DNA of 62,764 nt, taken from Planctomycetota bacterium. Its GTDB lineage: Bacteria; Planctomycetota; Planctomycetia; Pirellulales; UBA7805. The notes under the pieces were generated by a model. The model was not told where the DNA came from. It worked only from the letters and a program-made list of their open reading frames with translations, and did no database searches. Within the stretch, counting starts at the first letter, position 1, and every line of letters begins with the position of its first letter. Below, piece by piece: positions 29,370 to 38,310 of this stretch. Where the stretch lies: the NCBI GenBank assembly GCA_003389215.1, contig QQVP01000128.1, positions 1 to 62,764 of the forward strand, written 5' to 3'. The translations under genes and the position numbers were made by a program.

Positions 29370-30257
29370 ATGAGCACCAAGGGCGAAGCCTTTGCCGGTT
29401 TGAGCGTCGCGCTCGTCACCCCGTTTGCCGACGGCCAGGTCGACGAGCAACGCCTCGCCGAGCAAGTCGAGTTCCAAGTCGAAGCCGGCACGACCTGCGT
29501 CTGCCCGGTTGGCACGACGGGCGAGAGTCCGACCCTCTCGCACGAAGAACACGAGCGGGTGATTTCCGTGGTGGTCGAGGCGGCCGCCGGACGCATCAAG
29601 GTCATGGCTGGCACCGGCTCGAACAGCACCGACGAAGCCCTGCGGCTGACGCGTTGGGCGGCCAGTGCGGGAGCCGACGCCGCGCTCGTCGTGGCACCCT
29701 ACTACAACAAGCCGAATCAGGAGGGCATGTTCGCCCACTTCAAGGCGCTGGCCGAGGCCGTCGAGATTCCGATCTGCGTTTACAACATTCCGGGCCGAAC
29801 GGCCAAGAACATCGAGCCCGAGACGATCGTCCGTCTCGCCGAATTGCCGAACATCACGATGGTCAAGGAAGCCACCGGCAGCATGGACCAGGCCTCACAC
29901 ATTCTGGCCGAGACCAACCTGACGGTGCTTTCCGGCGACGACAGCATGACGCTGCCGCTGATGGCCGTCGGCGGTCGCGGCGTGATCTCGGTGGTCGGCA
30001 ATATTGTGCCCCGCGACATGATCGCCCTGACCCGCGCCGTCGACGACGGCGACTTGCCCACGGCGATCGCCCGCCACCAGAAACTGTTTCCGCTCTGCCG
30101 CGATCTGTTGTCGCTCGATACGAATCCGATTCCGATCAAGGCCGCCATGAAACTGCTCGGCCGCGATTCGGGCGAGCTGCGGATGCCGATGACCCCGCTC
30201 ACCGCGGCGGCCGAGGCGGCGCTCCGCGATACGCTCGTCGGCTACGGGCTGCTCTAG
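29370..30257 (+). CDS. dapA: 4-hydroxy-tetrahydrodipicolinate synthase
   Basis: 295 residues, standard length. The Schiff-base lysine K166 lies in MVKEATGS, the catalytic Tyr138 in VYNIPGRT, and [16 protein letters not shown] provides the Thr/Thr pair. The protein condenses pyruvate and aspartate semialdehyde in lysine and diaminopimelate synthesis. A purine-rich GGAAAGAAGGAAG precedes the ATG. Confidence 0.95.
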   Translation: MSTKGEAFAGLSVALVTPFADGQVDEQRLAEQVEFQVEAGTTCVCPVGTTGESPTLSHEEHERVISVVVEAAAGRIKVMAGTGSNSTDEALRLTRWAASAGADAALVVAPYYNKPNQEGMFAHFKALAEAVEIPICVYNIPGRTAKNIEPETIVRLAELPNITMVKEATGSMDQASHILAETNLTVLSGDDSMTLPLMAVGGRGVISVVGNIVPRDMIALTRAVDDGDLPTAIARHQKLFPLCRDLLSLDTNPIPIKAAMKLLGRDSGELRMPMTPLTAAAEAALRDTLVGYGLL

Positions 30258-30300
30258 CGCATCGCGGCACCTGACTCTTTTGCCTTGCGTCGCCGCGACA

Positions 30301-31473
30301 ATGATCCGTCTGCTGGTCGTCTTCGAATATCCCACGCTCAACGGCGGCGAGCGCTCCTGGCTGGCGTCGCTCGATGACAGTCGTCGCGCGGGCTTCGAGG
30401 TCGCCGCTGCCGCGCCGTCCCGCGGGCCGCTGGCCGACGAGCTTGGCCGCCGCGAAGTGCCCATTTGGCCGTTCGACGTATTTGACGAATCGGGCGGGCG
30501 GCACGATCTCGCGGCGCTGCGCGATTCACTGGCCCAGATCGTCGCACGGCACGAGACTCAACTGCTTCACGCCAACAGCCTGAGTACCGCGCGACTTGCC
30601 GGACCCGTGGCCCGCGAGTTGGGTGTCGCCAGCCTCGGGCACCTTCGCGATATTCTCAAACTCCGTGCCGCGGCGATCGCCGATCTGAATTGCCACCCCC
30701 GACTGCTGGCCGTCTCCCAGGCGACGCGCGACTTTCACGTGGCCCAGGGTCTCGACGCCGCACGGGTTGAGGTCTGCCACAACGGAGTCGATCTGGAAGC
30801 ATTTCGGCCGCGTGATGCTTGTGGCTACCTCCACGAGGAGTTGAAAATCCCCGTCGCCGCCCCGCTCGTGGGCAGCGTTGGACAAGTCGGTCTGCGTAAG
30901 GGTTTCGACGTGCTACTCGAGGCAGCGCGGCGCGTCTTGGGCGAAGGTGCGGGAGGTGGCTCGCCAGGCGCCGCACCCCACTTCCTCATCGTCGGGGCCC
31001 GCCATTCGCAGAAGGACGAGAGCCGACAGTTCGAGCACGATCTGCACGACGCGGCCGCCGCGCCACCGCTGGCAGGTCACGTTCACTTTCTCGGCTGGCG
31101 CGACGATCTGCCGCGTCTGCTCCCGGAACTTACGCTGCTAGTGCACCCTGCGCGTCAGGAGCCGTTGGGCCGGGTGTTGCTCGAGGCCGCCGCGGCCGGC
31201 TGCCCGATGGTCGCCGCCGACGTCGGCGGCACGCGGGAGATCTTTCCGCAAGAAGCTGAGGCGGCGCTACTGGTACCGCCCGACGCGCCCCACGAACTGG
31301 CCGCCGCCATCACTCGACTGCTCCGAGATCCCGCGTTGCGAGACCGACTAGCCGCCGCGGCTCGTCGGCGGATTGGCGACGCTTTTGATCATCGTCGCGC
31401 GGCGGCCGGTCTGATCGAGCATTATCGCCAGGCCCTGGCAGCCAAGGGCTGCGGGGAGTCGGCACCTCGCTGA
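30301..31473 (+). CDS. GT4-type glycosyltransferase
   Basis: Start ATG 30301 (MIRLLVVFEYPTLNGGERSW) gives 390 residues of GT-B fold. The N-terminal acceptor domain carries FEYPTLNGGE. The C-terminal nucleotide-sugar domain (about 180-390) has VGSVGQVGLRKGFDVLLEA and the E-x7-E signature in VHPARQEPLGRVLLEAAAAG. A retaining transferase using a nucleotide sugar is expected; donor and acceptor cannot be told. It follows dapA by 43 bp but has no evident metabolic link. Confidence 0.88.
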   Translation: MIRLLVVFEYPTLNGGERSWLASLDDSRRAGFEVAAAAPSRGPLADELGRREVPIWPFDVFDESGGRHDLAALRDSLAQIVARHETQLLHANSLSTARLAGPVARELGVASLGHLRDILKLRAAAIADLNCHPRLLAVSQATRDFHVAQGLDAARVEVCHNGVDLEAFRPRDACGYLHEELKIPVAAPLVGSVGQVGLRKGFDVLLEAARRVLGEGAGGGSPGAAPHFLIVGARHSQKDESRQFEHDLHDAAAAPPLAGHVHFLGWRDDLPRLLPELTLLVHPARQEPLGRVLLEAAAAGCPMVAADVGGTREIFPQEAEAALLVPPDAPHELAAAITRLLRDPALRDRLAAAARRRIGDAFDHRRAAAGLIEHYRQALAAKGCGESAPR

Positions 31474-31546
31474 ACGGCGTCGCGGGCCGTGGCGGGGACA
31501 GCATCGGACCGCAAGCGAAGCTCCTCAGACCGGACAACTTAATCCG

Positions 31547-31576
31547 TTGACGTTGCCCGCGTTTCGCTCGTACAAT
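31547..31576 (+). promoter_or_regulatory. Sigma-70-type promoter candidate
   Basis: TTGACG (31547-31552), an 18-bp spacer and TACAAT (31571-31576). Each hexamer differs from consensus by one base. It lies about 84 nt upstream of the exported protein gene starting at 31660. Confidence 0.6.
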
Positions 31577-31659
31577 AGATTGGTTGATGGTTCGCGTCTT
31601 GCGATCGGTGCGTGTCAGGGCAACGCGGCGGCGGCGAATCCGATAGAAAGGAAATCAGC

Positions 31660-32289
31660 ATGGCGCTTGCAGCAAGCGAATTCTGGCGTTGGTGTTTGGC
31701 GATTCTCTTGGGCGGACTGTTGTGCGGTGTGCTCTCGATGAATGCAGGTCCCGTCTGGGCGGACGACGAGGCCGACGAGACAGCAACGGAAGAGGCGGAC
31801 GAAGCCGCTGAAGACGAAGGTGACCGTCCGCTCACTCGCGAAGAACGCGCCGCGCAAAAGGCCAAGGAGAAGCAGGAGAAGGCCCGCGAGCGACTGATCG
31901 CCGCTATGGAAAAACGGCTTAGCCGCAAGAAGGAAACGGGGTACTTCGTGCTCGCCTTTGAGACCACCAAGTATCACAAAGGCGATCGGGGCCGCGCGAC
32001 CCCGACGCGAGGCTACGAAGTCGAGGTGTTTGACGGCCGCCGCGCCGCCGCCGTCTCCGTGCTCGAGTTTCTGGCCAAGATCAAACGCAAACAGCCGAAA
32101 CGCCGCCTCGCGAACGCGCCACCGCCGCCGCAGGGCAAGTACGTGCTGGTGGGCCGCTTTGAAGATCGCGTCGAGGCGGACGAACGTCGCCAGCAGGCGA
32201 ACAATAAATATCAAGAGATGGCCCAGGCCTTCAATGATCGGAACGGCGGCAACCGAATTCGAGGCGGACTGCAAGCCAACCCGCTCTAG
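31660..32289 (+). CDS. Exported protein with charged coiled coil, unknown function
   Basis: ATG 31660 follows GAAAGGAAAT. The 209-residue product has a signal peptide (LAILLGGLLCGVLSMNAGPVWA), then a very acidic stretch (DDEADETATEEADEAAEDEGD), a charged helix (REERAAQKAKEKQEKARERL) and a small C-terminal domain (about 90-200, GYFVLAFETTKYHKGD ... YVLVGRFEDRVEADERRQQ). I do not recognise the family. Restriction to planctomycetes is likely but unverified. It has its own promoter candidate. Confidence 0.75.
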   Translation: MALAASEFWRWCLAILLGGLLCGVLSMNAGPVWADDEADETATEEADEAAEDEGDRPLTREERAAQKAKEKQEKARERLIAAMEKRLSRKKETGYFVLAFETTKYHKGDRGRATPTRGYEVEVFDGRRAAAVSVLEFLAKIKRKQPKRRLANAPPPPQGKYVLVGRFEDRVEADERRQQANNKYQEMAQAFNDRNGGNRIRGGLQANPL

Positions 32290-32595
32290 TCGCGGGCGGC
32301 CCAGCGCCGCCGTGGCGCTGGGCGTCCTCGCCACGTGAGCAGCAATGCTCCCCGCGGCAGATCCCTCTTTCGCCCCGCGTCGGGCCAGGTACGGCCCGCG
32401 CGCTGGCCTGCTTTTCCCGGCACTCGCCGCGGATACCGTGCGCCCGATCGGCCGGACCTTCGGGCCAGTTTCGCGGGAGCCACCGGCTCGATTTGATTGC
32501 GCTCCTCGCTCCAACCAGAATGGGACATGGCTTCACGGGGATGAGAAAGCGCCTCGAGTTGTGAAGCCTGTCAACCTGCGATCGGAGCCCGCGCC
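32290..32595. other. Intergenic region between two exported-protein genes
   Basis: 306 bp, GC-rich. Short frames look random and no terminator or promoter was assigned. Confidence 0.5.
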
Positions 32596-33186
32596 ATGTC
32601 CTGCTTGTCCACCCGATTCCGCGGCCGCTTGGGCCTTGCCGCCCTGGGTCTCTTCGTCTCGATGCTGTTCGTCGCGCCGGCCCTCGGCGACCTGCCCGGT
32701 TTGCGCCGCGTACGCAGCCTGCAAAGCCTGGCCTATACGATTGACGGCGTCTTCGGACACTACTTTCAGGCCGACCCCGACACGGGCGAGTTCTCGCTCA
32801 ACCTCGATCGCGACGAGAACAACAGCGGTTCCTACTGGCAGTTCGAACTGGTCCACCGCCATCGCGATTACGGACGTGTCTATTCGCTGCAGCAGCGCGG
32901 CAACGGGGTGTTCAACAGCTGGTACCTGGCCGTCGACGAAGAGACGCAACAGCTACGATTGGTTCCGCACCGTGAGAATTGGTCTTCGAAGTGGCGGATT
33001 CGCTATGCCGGCAAGCATAACGGCTACGACGCCTTCGTCGTGCAGACCGTCGCGGAACTCGGCACCAGCGACATGAAGTTCCTCTCGCTCGATCCGGTCA
33101 CCCGCCGACCGCAGCTAAGTCGGGAACTCGACGACACCGGCTACTGGTTCCTCGACGTCGTCTCCGACCTGCCGACCGACTTCTAG
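32596..33186 (+). CDS. Exported protein of unknown function
   Basis: 196 residues with a signal peptide (LGLAALGLFVSMLFVAPALG, cleavage near residue 31). The mature part is rich in aromatic residues and beta strands: FGHYFQADPDTGEFSLNLD, YWQFELVHRHRDYGRVYSL, FNSWYLAVDEETQQLRLVP. This suggests a compact beta fold, possibly trefoil-like, but no family signature is certain. Its TAG stop lies inside the left end of a dispersed repeat (33183-33344). Confidence 0.75.
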   Translation: MSCLSTRFRGRLGLAALGLFVSMLFVAPALGDLPGLRRVRSLQSLAYTIDGVFGHYFQADPDTGEFSLNLDRDENNSGSYWQFELVHRHRDYGRVYSLQQRGNGVFNSWYLAVDEETQQLRLVPHRENWSSKWRIRYAGKHNGYDAFVVQTVAELGTSDMKFLSLDPVTRRPQLSRELDDTGYWFLDVVSDLPTDF

Positions 33187-33344
33187 AGCGTGTCTAGGAT
33201 AGGTGTAGCGTCATTGGCGTAGGCGAGGCAAGTTTGGCAAGGAGACCGAAGCAGACGAATTGGTAAATTCGTCGATGCAGGTCGACGTAGCCAAGCACAG
33301 CCGCAGCTAGCCAAGACGCTAGAGATAAACGAGACGCGCTCTAG
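33183..33344. repeat. Dispersed 162-bp repeat, copy 1 (terminal inverted repeats, internal hairpin)
   Basis: Bounded by CTAGAGCG (33183) and CGCTCTAG (33344); the terminal inversion extends to 12 of 13 bases (CTAGAGCGTGTCT against AGACGCGCTCTAG). It shares long identical stretches with 51404-51566, for example GCGAGGCAAGTTTG, CAAGGAGACCGAAGCAG and TTCGTCGATGCAGGTCGAC. An internal hairpin GACGAATT-GGTA-AATTCGTC (33254-33273) is conserved with compensatory changes in copy 2. Non-coding. Possibly a MITE-like element or structured RNA. Confidence 0.85.
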
Positions 33345-33406
33345 CGGGTGCCGCTCTGGCCGCAGCCGCGAATCACGAATCTTCCTCGACCACAGCCTGG
33401 GGCGAC

Positions 33407-33883
33407 CTAGTCGCCCACGCCGATGTCGTCGTCGAAGGCCTCGAGAATCAGACGATTCTCGTGACTCTCGTGTTCGTGGAAGGTGACGTGAAACGATCGG
33501 TAGCTGGCCGCCAGCGTGGCCCGATTCTGTTCGGCACGTTCGCCGTAGAGCAATTGCTCGGCCTCTTCCACCAGCTCGCAGATCTGCAGGAACAGATCGT
33601 CGTGCTGACGACGCAACTGCTCGGCCTGCTGGCTCAATCGAGGTGCCTCGGCAATCGCGTCGTCGAAGTAGCCGTAGGCATCCTCTAAGGCAAAGTGCAT
33701 GGCCAGCTGATCGCGCAGTCGCCACAGCAGGTCGACCACATCGCGATGCGGAGGAAAGCCCTCGCCGAGATCTTCGAAGACCGATGACGTCTGAGCGAGC
33801 AACTCGCGGAGCAGACGATTGTCCTCTTTGATCTCCTGCAGGAAGGCGGCATTGAGCGTAAGCGCTCGGGTAACGATAGCCAT
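33407..33883 (-). CDS. Hemerythrin-like domain protein
   Basis: Start at ATG 33883 (MAIVTRALTLNAAFLQEIKED), because GAGGG sits 6 nt upstream; ATG 33889 touches the GAGGG and is less likely. The 158-residue all-helical product shows spaced metal-ligand candidates of a HHE bundle: AMHFALEDAYGYF, LRRQHDDLFLQI and FHEHESHENRLILEAF. A diiron or related site binding oxygen or sensing redox state is plausible. Cytoplasmic. It stands alone between a repeat and a non-coding gap. Confidence 0.75.
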   Translation of the reverse strand: MAIVTRALTLNAAFLQEIKEDNRLLRELLAQTSSVFEDLGEGFPPHRDVVDLLWRLRDQLAMHFALEDAYGYFDDAIAEAPRLSQQAEQLRRQHDDLFLQICELVEEAEQLLYGERAEQNRATLAASYRSFHVTFHEHESHENRLILEAFDDDIGVGD

Positions 33884-34413
33884 ACTCATCCCTCGCATCT
33901 GGCCACAGGAACTTGCTCGATCAACTCGCCCAGACGAGTCTTGCCTCTTCGCTGTCCCGTGTCGCACCGCCAGGGGCACGCGACGCTCGCCGACGCACAG
34001 AACACGCGTCGCACACTACGAGCAAAACACTGCAGAGAAACCGATCGCTCGCCGTGGTCGCCCGTTGTGAATAGGCAAAGGATGTGAAACCTGTCCGACC
34101 GTCTCTACATCCTTGAACGTAATAACCTGGCCAGAGTGTGTCAAACAAGTTTGCCCGGCCGCCCCGACGAACGACCGGCAAGATGGCACCGCTGGCGAGG
34201 GACCACGACCACCATGTGCAAGGGATTACCATTGACGCCGAAACGGCTTAAGACCGCGCTGCGCGTTTTCGCTACACCCTGCAATAGGTTGCTTGGACAA
34301 GCTAGCGAGATACAAGCAGAACTCCATGCGTTCACCGATACCGCGCCCCGAGTGGCGCCTGCAACGCGTTTGGCAGGCGGCCGCCTGAAGCAGCTCACGG
34401 GCAACGAAGCGCG
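33884..34413. other. 530-bp intergenic region
   Basis: Several short frames exist but none looks like protein and the composition is not periodic. The hemerythrin promoter should lie at its left end and the 3' end of the H4MPT operon at its right. No terminator was identified. Confidence 0.45.
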
Positions 34414-35442
34414 TCAACTGGTGGTCTTGAGCGTTGTCGGCGAGCGCGACTCGATGAGCGCGCCGTGATTGCGGACCGAAACAAGCGACGTGCGCCACAC
34501 GGCAAGGGACGTATCCTTTGCAGCCTCGCGCTCGACGAGCTCGACAATCGTCTCCGCTTCGCCGGCATTGGCCGCGAGTGCGAAGATTGTCGGACCCCAA
34601 CTGCTCTGCCCGACGCCGACCACGCCCGCGGTGCGCAGACGCTCGACCAGTCGCGCGGACTCCGCCGAAGCATAGACGCCCCCCTGCGCCGCGGCAAAGC
34701 AGGCGCCCGCGGTCGAACCATAGCGGTCGAGACTCTCGCCAAACGCCGCGCGGTCACCCTGCCGCGCCGCCGGCAGCATCGACTCGACAATCTCGCTGCG
34801 GAGCCGCGCGGTCACCTCGCCCGAGATCGGCGGCAAGCGAGCAAAGCTCTCCTGCTCGGCCGTTCCCGATTGCCCCTCGACGGCGTCTCTGGAAAACAAT
34901 ACGAACCGCCATTCGTCGGGCAAGGCGACCCGTTCGGCCAGCGGCGAGAGCATCTCGCCCGGCAGCTTGCCCTCTTCGAACAGCAATCCGCCCTGCACGA
35001 ACCCATGCGCACCCACGGCCGAACGCTGACCGCGACCGCTGACCGCGGCCAGCTCCTCAATGTCGCGCACGGGACAACCACGATAGCGATCGAGCGCCGC
35101 AGCAACCGCCAGGCCAAGCTGCGTGCCGCTTCCCAGACCGGTGTGGGGTCGCGGCGCGGCGATCACCTCGATCCGACACGGCGGCGGCGCCGTCAGCGAT
35201 TCAGCCGCGACATACCGCGCGACGGTGCTCTCAATGCGCGGCGACCAACTGCCCGTCTCGGAACGATCGACAACCTGCAGCGACTCGGCCGGTGAAACGG
35301 CGAGGCGAAACCCCACGCCGTCGATCATCGCTCCCACGCCGCCAAACTGTCGACCGTGCTGCTGACCGAAAGCGAGCAGCCCGAAGTGAAGCCGGGCCCC
35401 GGTTTCCACGATCACTTCGAGATCCGATCCGGCCTCAGACAT
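34414..35442 (-). CDS. Beta-ribofuranosylaminobenzene 5'-phosphate synthase (GHMP superfamily)
   Basis: 342 residues of the GHMP-kinase-like beta-RFAP synthase family. It has the N-terminal ARLHFGLLAFG and the glycine-rich PRPHTGLGSGTQLGLAVA. The enzyme condenses p-aminobenzoate with PRPP, releasing CO2 and PPi, the first committed step of H4MPT synthesis. The two p-aminobenzoate synthesis genes sit in the same operon. Its ATG overlaps the stop of the DUF447 gene by 8 nt, indicating translational coupling. Confidence 0.85.
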   Translation of the reverse strand: MSEAGSDLEVIVETGARLHFGLLAFGQQHGRQFGGVGAMIDGVGFRLAVSPAESLQVVDRSETGSWSPRIESTVARYVAAESLTAPPPCRIEVIAAPRPHTGLGSGTQLGLAVAAALDRYRGCPVRDIEELAAVSGRGQRSAVGAHGFVQGGLLFEEGKLPGEMLSPLAERVALPDEWRFVLFSRDAVEGQSGTAEQESFARLPPISGEVTARLRSEIVESMLPAARQGDRAAFGESLDRYGSTAGACFAAAQGGVYASAESARLVERLRTAGVVGVGQSSWGPTIFALAANAGEAETIVELVEREAAKDTSLAVWRTSLVSVRNHGALIESRSPTTLKTTS

Positions 35443-36034
35443 GCTGCTGCTGGCTCCCCGCCGTCGCGGTCTGAACGTAGTTCAACAAGAACTCGAATGC
35501 CGCGTGCTCGTCGGCGGCCCCCGTCTTCTCGACCATCACCCGCAGCCGCTCGTAGTCGGCCAGAATCTCTTCGTGCGGCAGGAACTCGACCCGCGTGGCC
35601 AGGATGGCCGCCTCGACAACCGCGTGCTTGGCGCGATTGAGTCCGAAGAAGTCGCGCAGCCGCCCGCGATCGACGACGTCGACGACAATCTCCGTCCGCT
35701 CTTGCGAATCGTCGAGCGAGCGGACCCGAACCGCGTACCAACGACACGCTCCGGCCAGCATCGGCTCATCAACCGCGGGACACGGCAGCAGCTCGGGTGG
35801 TGGATCGACGGCCCCGACGGCCGCGCGGGCCAGCAATAGGACGTCGTCGGTGACGTGAAACACGCCGGTGCCACGCCGCTTCAGATTCGCATAGGTGGTC
35901 GAAGTGCGATACGGCCGCAGCCGCAGTGTCCCCATCGAGTCGTCGACGATGGGGCCCATCGGCGAGATGTTCGCCGAGCCGTCCGCCGACGTCGTCGTCA
36001 TGAGGCCTTCGAGAATTCGCTGATTCGCTTGCAT
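35435..36034 (-). CDS. DUF447 family protein, H4MPT-associated
   Basis: 199 residues beginning MQANQRILEGLMTTTSADGSANISPMGPIV. The pattern of a split-barrel flavin-binding fold (NISPMGPIVDD, LRPYRTSTTYANLKRRGTGVFHVTDD) fits DUF447, a family found beside methanopterin genes in methanogens, methylotrophs and planctomycetes. The exact reaction is unknown. It overlaps the RFAP synthase gene and lies 69 bp after pabA. Confidence 0.8.
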   Translation of the reverse strand: MQANQRILEGLMTTTSADGSANISPMGPIVDDSMGTLRLRPYRTSTTYANLKRRGTGVFHVTDDVLLLARAAVGAVDPPPELLPCPAVDEPMLAGACRWYAVRVRSLDDSQERTEIVVDVVDRGRLRDFFGLNRAKHAVVEAAILATRVEFLPHEEILADYERLRVMVEKTGAADEHAAFEFLLNYVQTATAGSQQQHV

Positions 36035-36103
36035 ACGCTTGATGAATCCTCATCGGTTCGGCCTGCCGAATGTCTGCGACCACGGCTCCAAATGTCACAC
36101 CGG

Positions 36104-36763
36104 TCAAAACGTTACGCCGGTGCCCGGCACATCTCCCACCGCCATGGGCTCGGGCCGCTGATACTCTTCAGGCGGCAAGTCGACGGGCACCTCGACACCC
36201 GCCATGCGGAGAAAGTTCGCCAACAGGCGATAGCCCGAAGCGGTCAGGATCGCCTCGGGATGGAACTGCAAACCGACGAGCGGCCACTCACGATGTTGCA
36301 GCGCCATCACCACGCCTTCGCGGTCGCGGGCCGTCACTTCCAGCTCCGCGGGCAACGTGCCTTCATCGACCACGAGCGAATGATACCGGCACACCTCCAG
36401 CGGCGACGGCACCTCGACAAACACACCGCGGCCGTCGTGGTCGATCGGCGAAGTGCGACCGTGCATCGGCCGGGGTGCTCGCACGATCTCCGCGCCGAGC
36501 GCCGCGGCAATCGCCTGATGTCCCAGACAGACACCGAGCATCGGCACCCGCGCGGCGAAGTGCCGCACCACCTCGACCGAACAACCTGCCTCGCGCGGCG
36601 TGCAGGGTCCGGGCGAAATCACAATCGCCGCGGGCGTCTCGCGTTCGATTTCCGCGACCGTTACCGCGTCATTGCGAACGACGTGCGTCGTTTGACCCAG
36701 CCGGCGAAAGTGCCGGGCCAGGTTGTGCACAAAGCTGTCGTAGTTGTCGATTAGCAGAATCAT
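36104..36763 (-). CDS. pabA: Aminodeoxychorismate/anthranilate synthase glutaminase subunit
   Basis: 219 residues, class I glutamine amidotransferase. The triad is visible: C79 in GVCLGHQ, H168 and E170 in LQFHPEA. MILLIDNYDSFVHNL is the family start. It supplies ammonia to the chorismate-using partner. Because it follows pabB (45 bp gap) inside an H4MPT operon, p-aminobenzoate rather than anthranilate is the likely product; trp-type use cannot be excluded by sequence. Confidence 0.9.
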   Translation of the reverse strand: MILLIDNYDSFVHNLARHFRRLGQTTHVVRNDAVTVAEIERETPAAIVISPGPCTPREAGCSVEVVRHFAARVPMLGVCLGHQAIAAALGAEIVRAPRPMHGRTSPIDHDGRGVFVEVPSPLEVCRYHSLVVDEGTLPAELEVTARDREGVVMALQHREWPLVGLQFHPEAILTASGYRLLANFLRMAGVEVPVDLPPEEYQRPEPMAVGDVPGTGVTF

Positions 36764-36808
36764 GCCACTTCGTTCTTCGGCTGGTTCACGGCCACACCAT
36801 TGGTCCCG

Positions 36809-38287
36809 TCAACTCAGGGCTCGCAGCAGGCCTTCGGCCTTGTGCCAGGTCTCTTCGTATTCCGCGGCCGGATCGCTTTGGGCGACGATGCCACCGCCGA
36901 CACCGGCTTGCCACCAACCGCGTCCGGCGACGATCGTTCTGATCAGGATACTCGTATCCATCGAGCCATCAAAGCCAACGTAGCCCAACGCCCCGCAGTA
37001 AGGCCCGCGGGCCGTCGGCTCCAACTCGGCGATAATCTCCATCGCCCGCACCTTCGGCGCGCCGGTGATCGATCCGCCCGGAAAGCTCGCCCGCAGTAGG
37101 TCGATTGCGTCGCAACTTCCTTCCAAACGTCCGACGATGGCCGAGACCAGGTGCTGCACATAGGCGTAACTCTCCAAGTGGCAGAGCTGCGTCACGCGGA
37201 CGCTGTCGGGCGCGCAAACCCGCGCCAGATCGTTGCGCAATAGGTCGACGATCATGACGTTCTCGGCCCGATCCTTTTCGCTCTGCTGCAGGTCGTCGCC
37301 GGCGTAGAAGTCGGCCTCCGGCAGGGCGAGCCGCCGTCGCGTGCCTTTGATCGGCCGGGCCTCGACCTCGCCGTCGCGCAGTTGCAGGAAGCGCTCGGGC
37401 GAGGCGCTGACGATCTGAAACTCTCCCAAGTCGAAATAGCCCGCAAAAGGCGCCGCGTTGCGCTCGCGCAGTCGCAGATAGAGATCGAGCGACGAATCGC
37501 TGGCCGGGGCGAGCAGCCGCTGGGCAAAGTTCGCCTGAAAGATGTCGCCGGCGTAGATGTACTCGATGATCCGCTCGACCGCGCGGAGGTAGCCATCGCG
37601 CGTGAAGTTGCTGGTGACCGACTCGCCGGCCATGGTGGCGAACTGCGGGCAAAGCTCGGCGGCGGCGACCGCGCGCGAAGAGGAAGAAGACAGGGAAGCG
37701 GCGGCGACCGATTCCGCTTCTTCGCGGACGAAACCTGGCTCCAGGAGCGCGCGAAACTTCGCGGCGCGGGCCGCAGCACGTTCGCGACGGCGGTCCGGGG
37801 CGGCCTCCGGCAGGCCGTGCGAAATCAGCCAGGCCCGCTGCTGCCGATGATCGTAGGCGAGCACGACGTCGTAGAGTCCGACCGCCAGGGCGGGCACCTG
37901 GAACTCGTCGAACCGGCAGCGCGGCACGCTCTCAATCGCTCGCGACAGATCGTAGCCCAACAGACCGGCCGCCCCGCCCTGAAACGGCGGCAGCTCGGGA
38001 ATCGTCTCGACCGCGGAGGCGGACAACTGCCGCCGCAGCGGCAACAACGCCGCAGCACCTTCACCCTCAACGTCAGCGGCCGGCACCTCGAGGAAATCGT
38101 ACGGATCGGCCGCCACAAACGAAAAGCGGCCCAACTTTTCATGACGCTGCGCGCTGTCGAAGAAGACGCAGTGCGGTAGCCGCGCCAGGCGGCAAAACGC
38201 CTCTACCGGCTCGGGTGCCGCGTCGAGCGGGACCACCAGCGGGGCCACTCGTGCGGTCGTCTGCGGTTCGATCGACTCGATGCTCAC
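36809..38287 (-). CDS. pabB: Aminodeoxychorismate synthase component I
   Basis: I choose GTG 38287 (VSIESIEPQTTARVAPLVVPL), 23 nt after the stop of the preceding gene; the longer frame would overlap that gene. The 492 residues show the chorismate-binding signatures IYAGDIFQANFAQRL, ARPIKGTRRR, DLLRNDLARVC and PGGSITGAPKVRAMEI. The typical PabB change PIKGT (rather than PIAGT of anthranilate synthase) supports p-aminobenzoate synthesis. It works with the adjacent glutaminase to feed the RFAP synthase encoded at the operon end. Confidence 0.9.
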   Translation of the reverse strand: MSIESIEPQTTARVAPLVVPLDAAPEPVEAFCRLARLPHCVFFDSAQRHEKLGRFSFVAADPYDFLEVPAADVEGEGAAALLPLRRQLSASAVETIPELPPFQGGAAGLLGYDLSRAIESVPRCRFDEFQVPALAVGLYDVVLAYDHRQQRAWLISHGLPEAAPDRRRERAAARAAKFRALLEPGFVREEAESVAAASLSSSSSRAVAAAELCPQFATMAGESVTSNFTRDGYLRAVERIIEYIYAGDIFQANFAQRLLAPASDSSLDLYLRLRERNAAPFAGYFDLGEFQIVSASPERFLQLRDGEVEARPIKGTRRRLALPEADFYAGDDLQQSEKDRAENVMIVDLLRNDLARVCAPDSVRVTQLCHLESYAYVQHLVSAIVGRLEGSCDAIDLLRASFPGGSITGAPKVRAMEIIAELEPTARGPYCGALGYVGFDGSMDTSILIRTIVAGRGWWQAGVGGGIVAQSDPAAEYEETWHKAEGLLRALS

Positions 38288-38310
38288 GCTCGGGCTCGTG
38301 CCGGGTCTGG

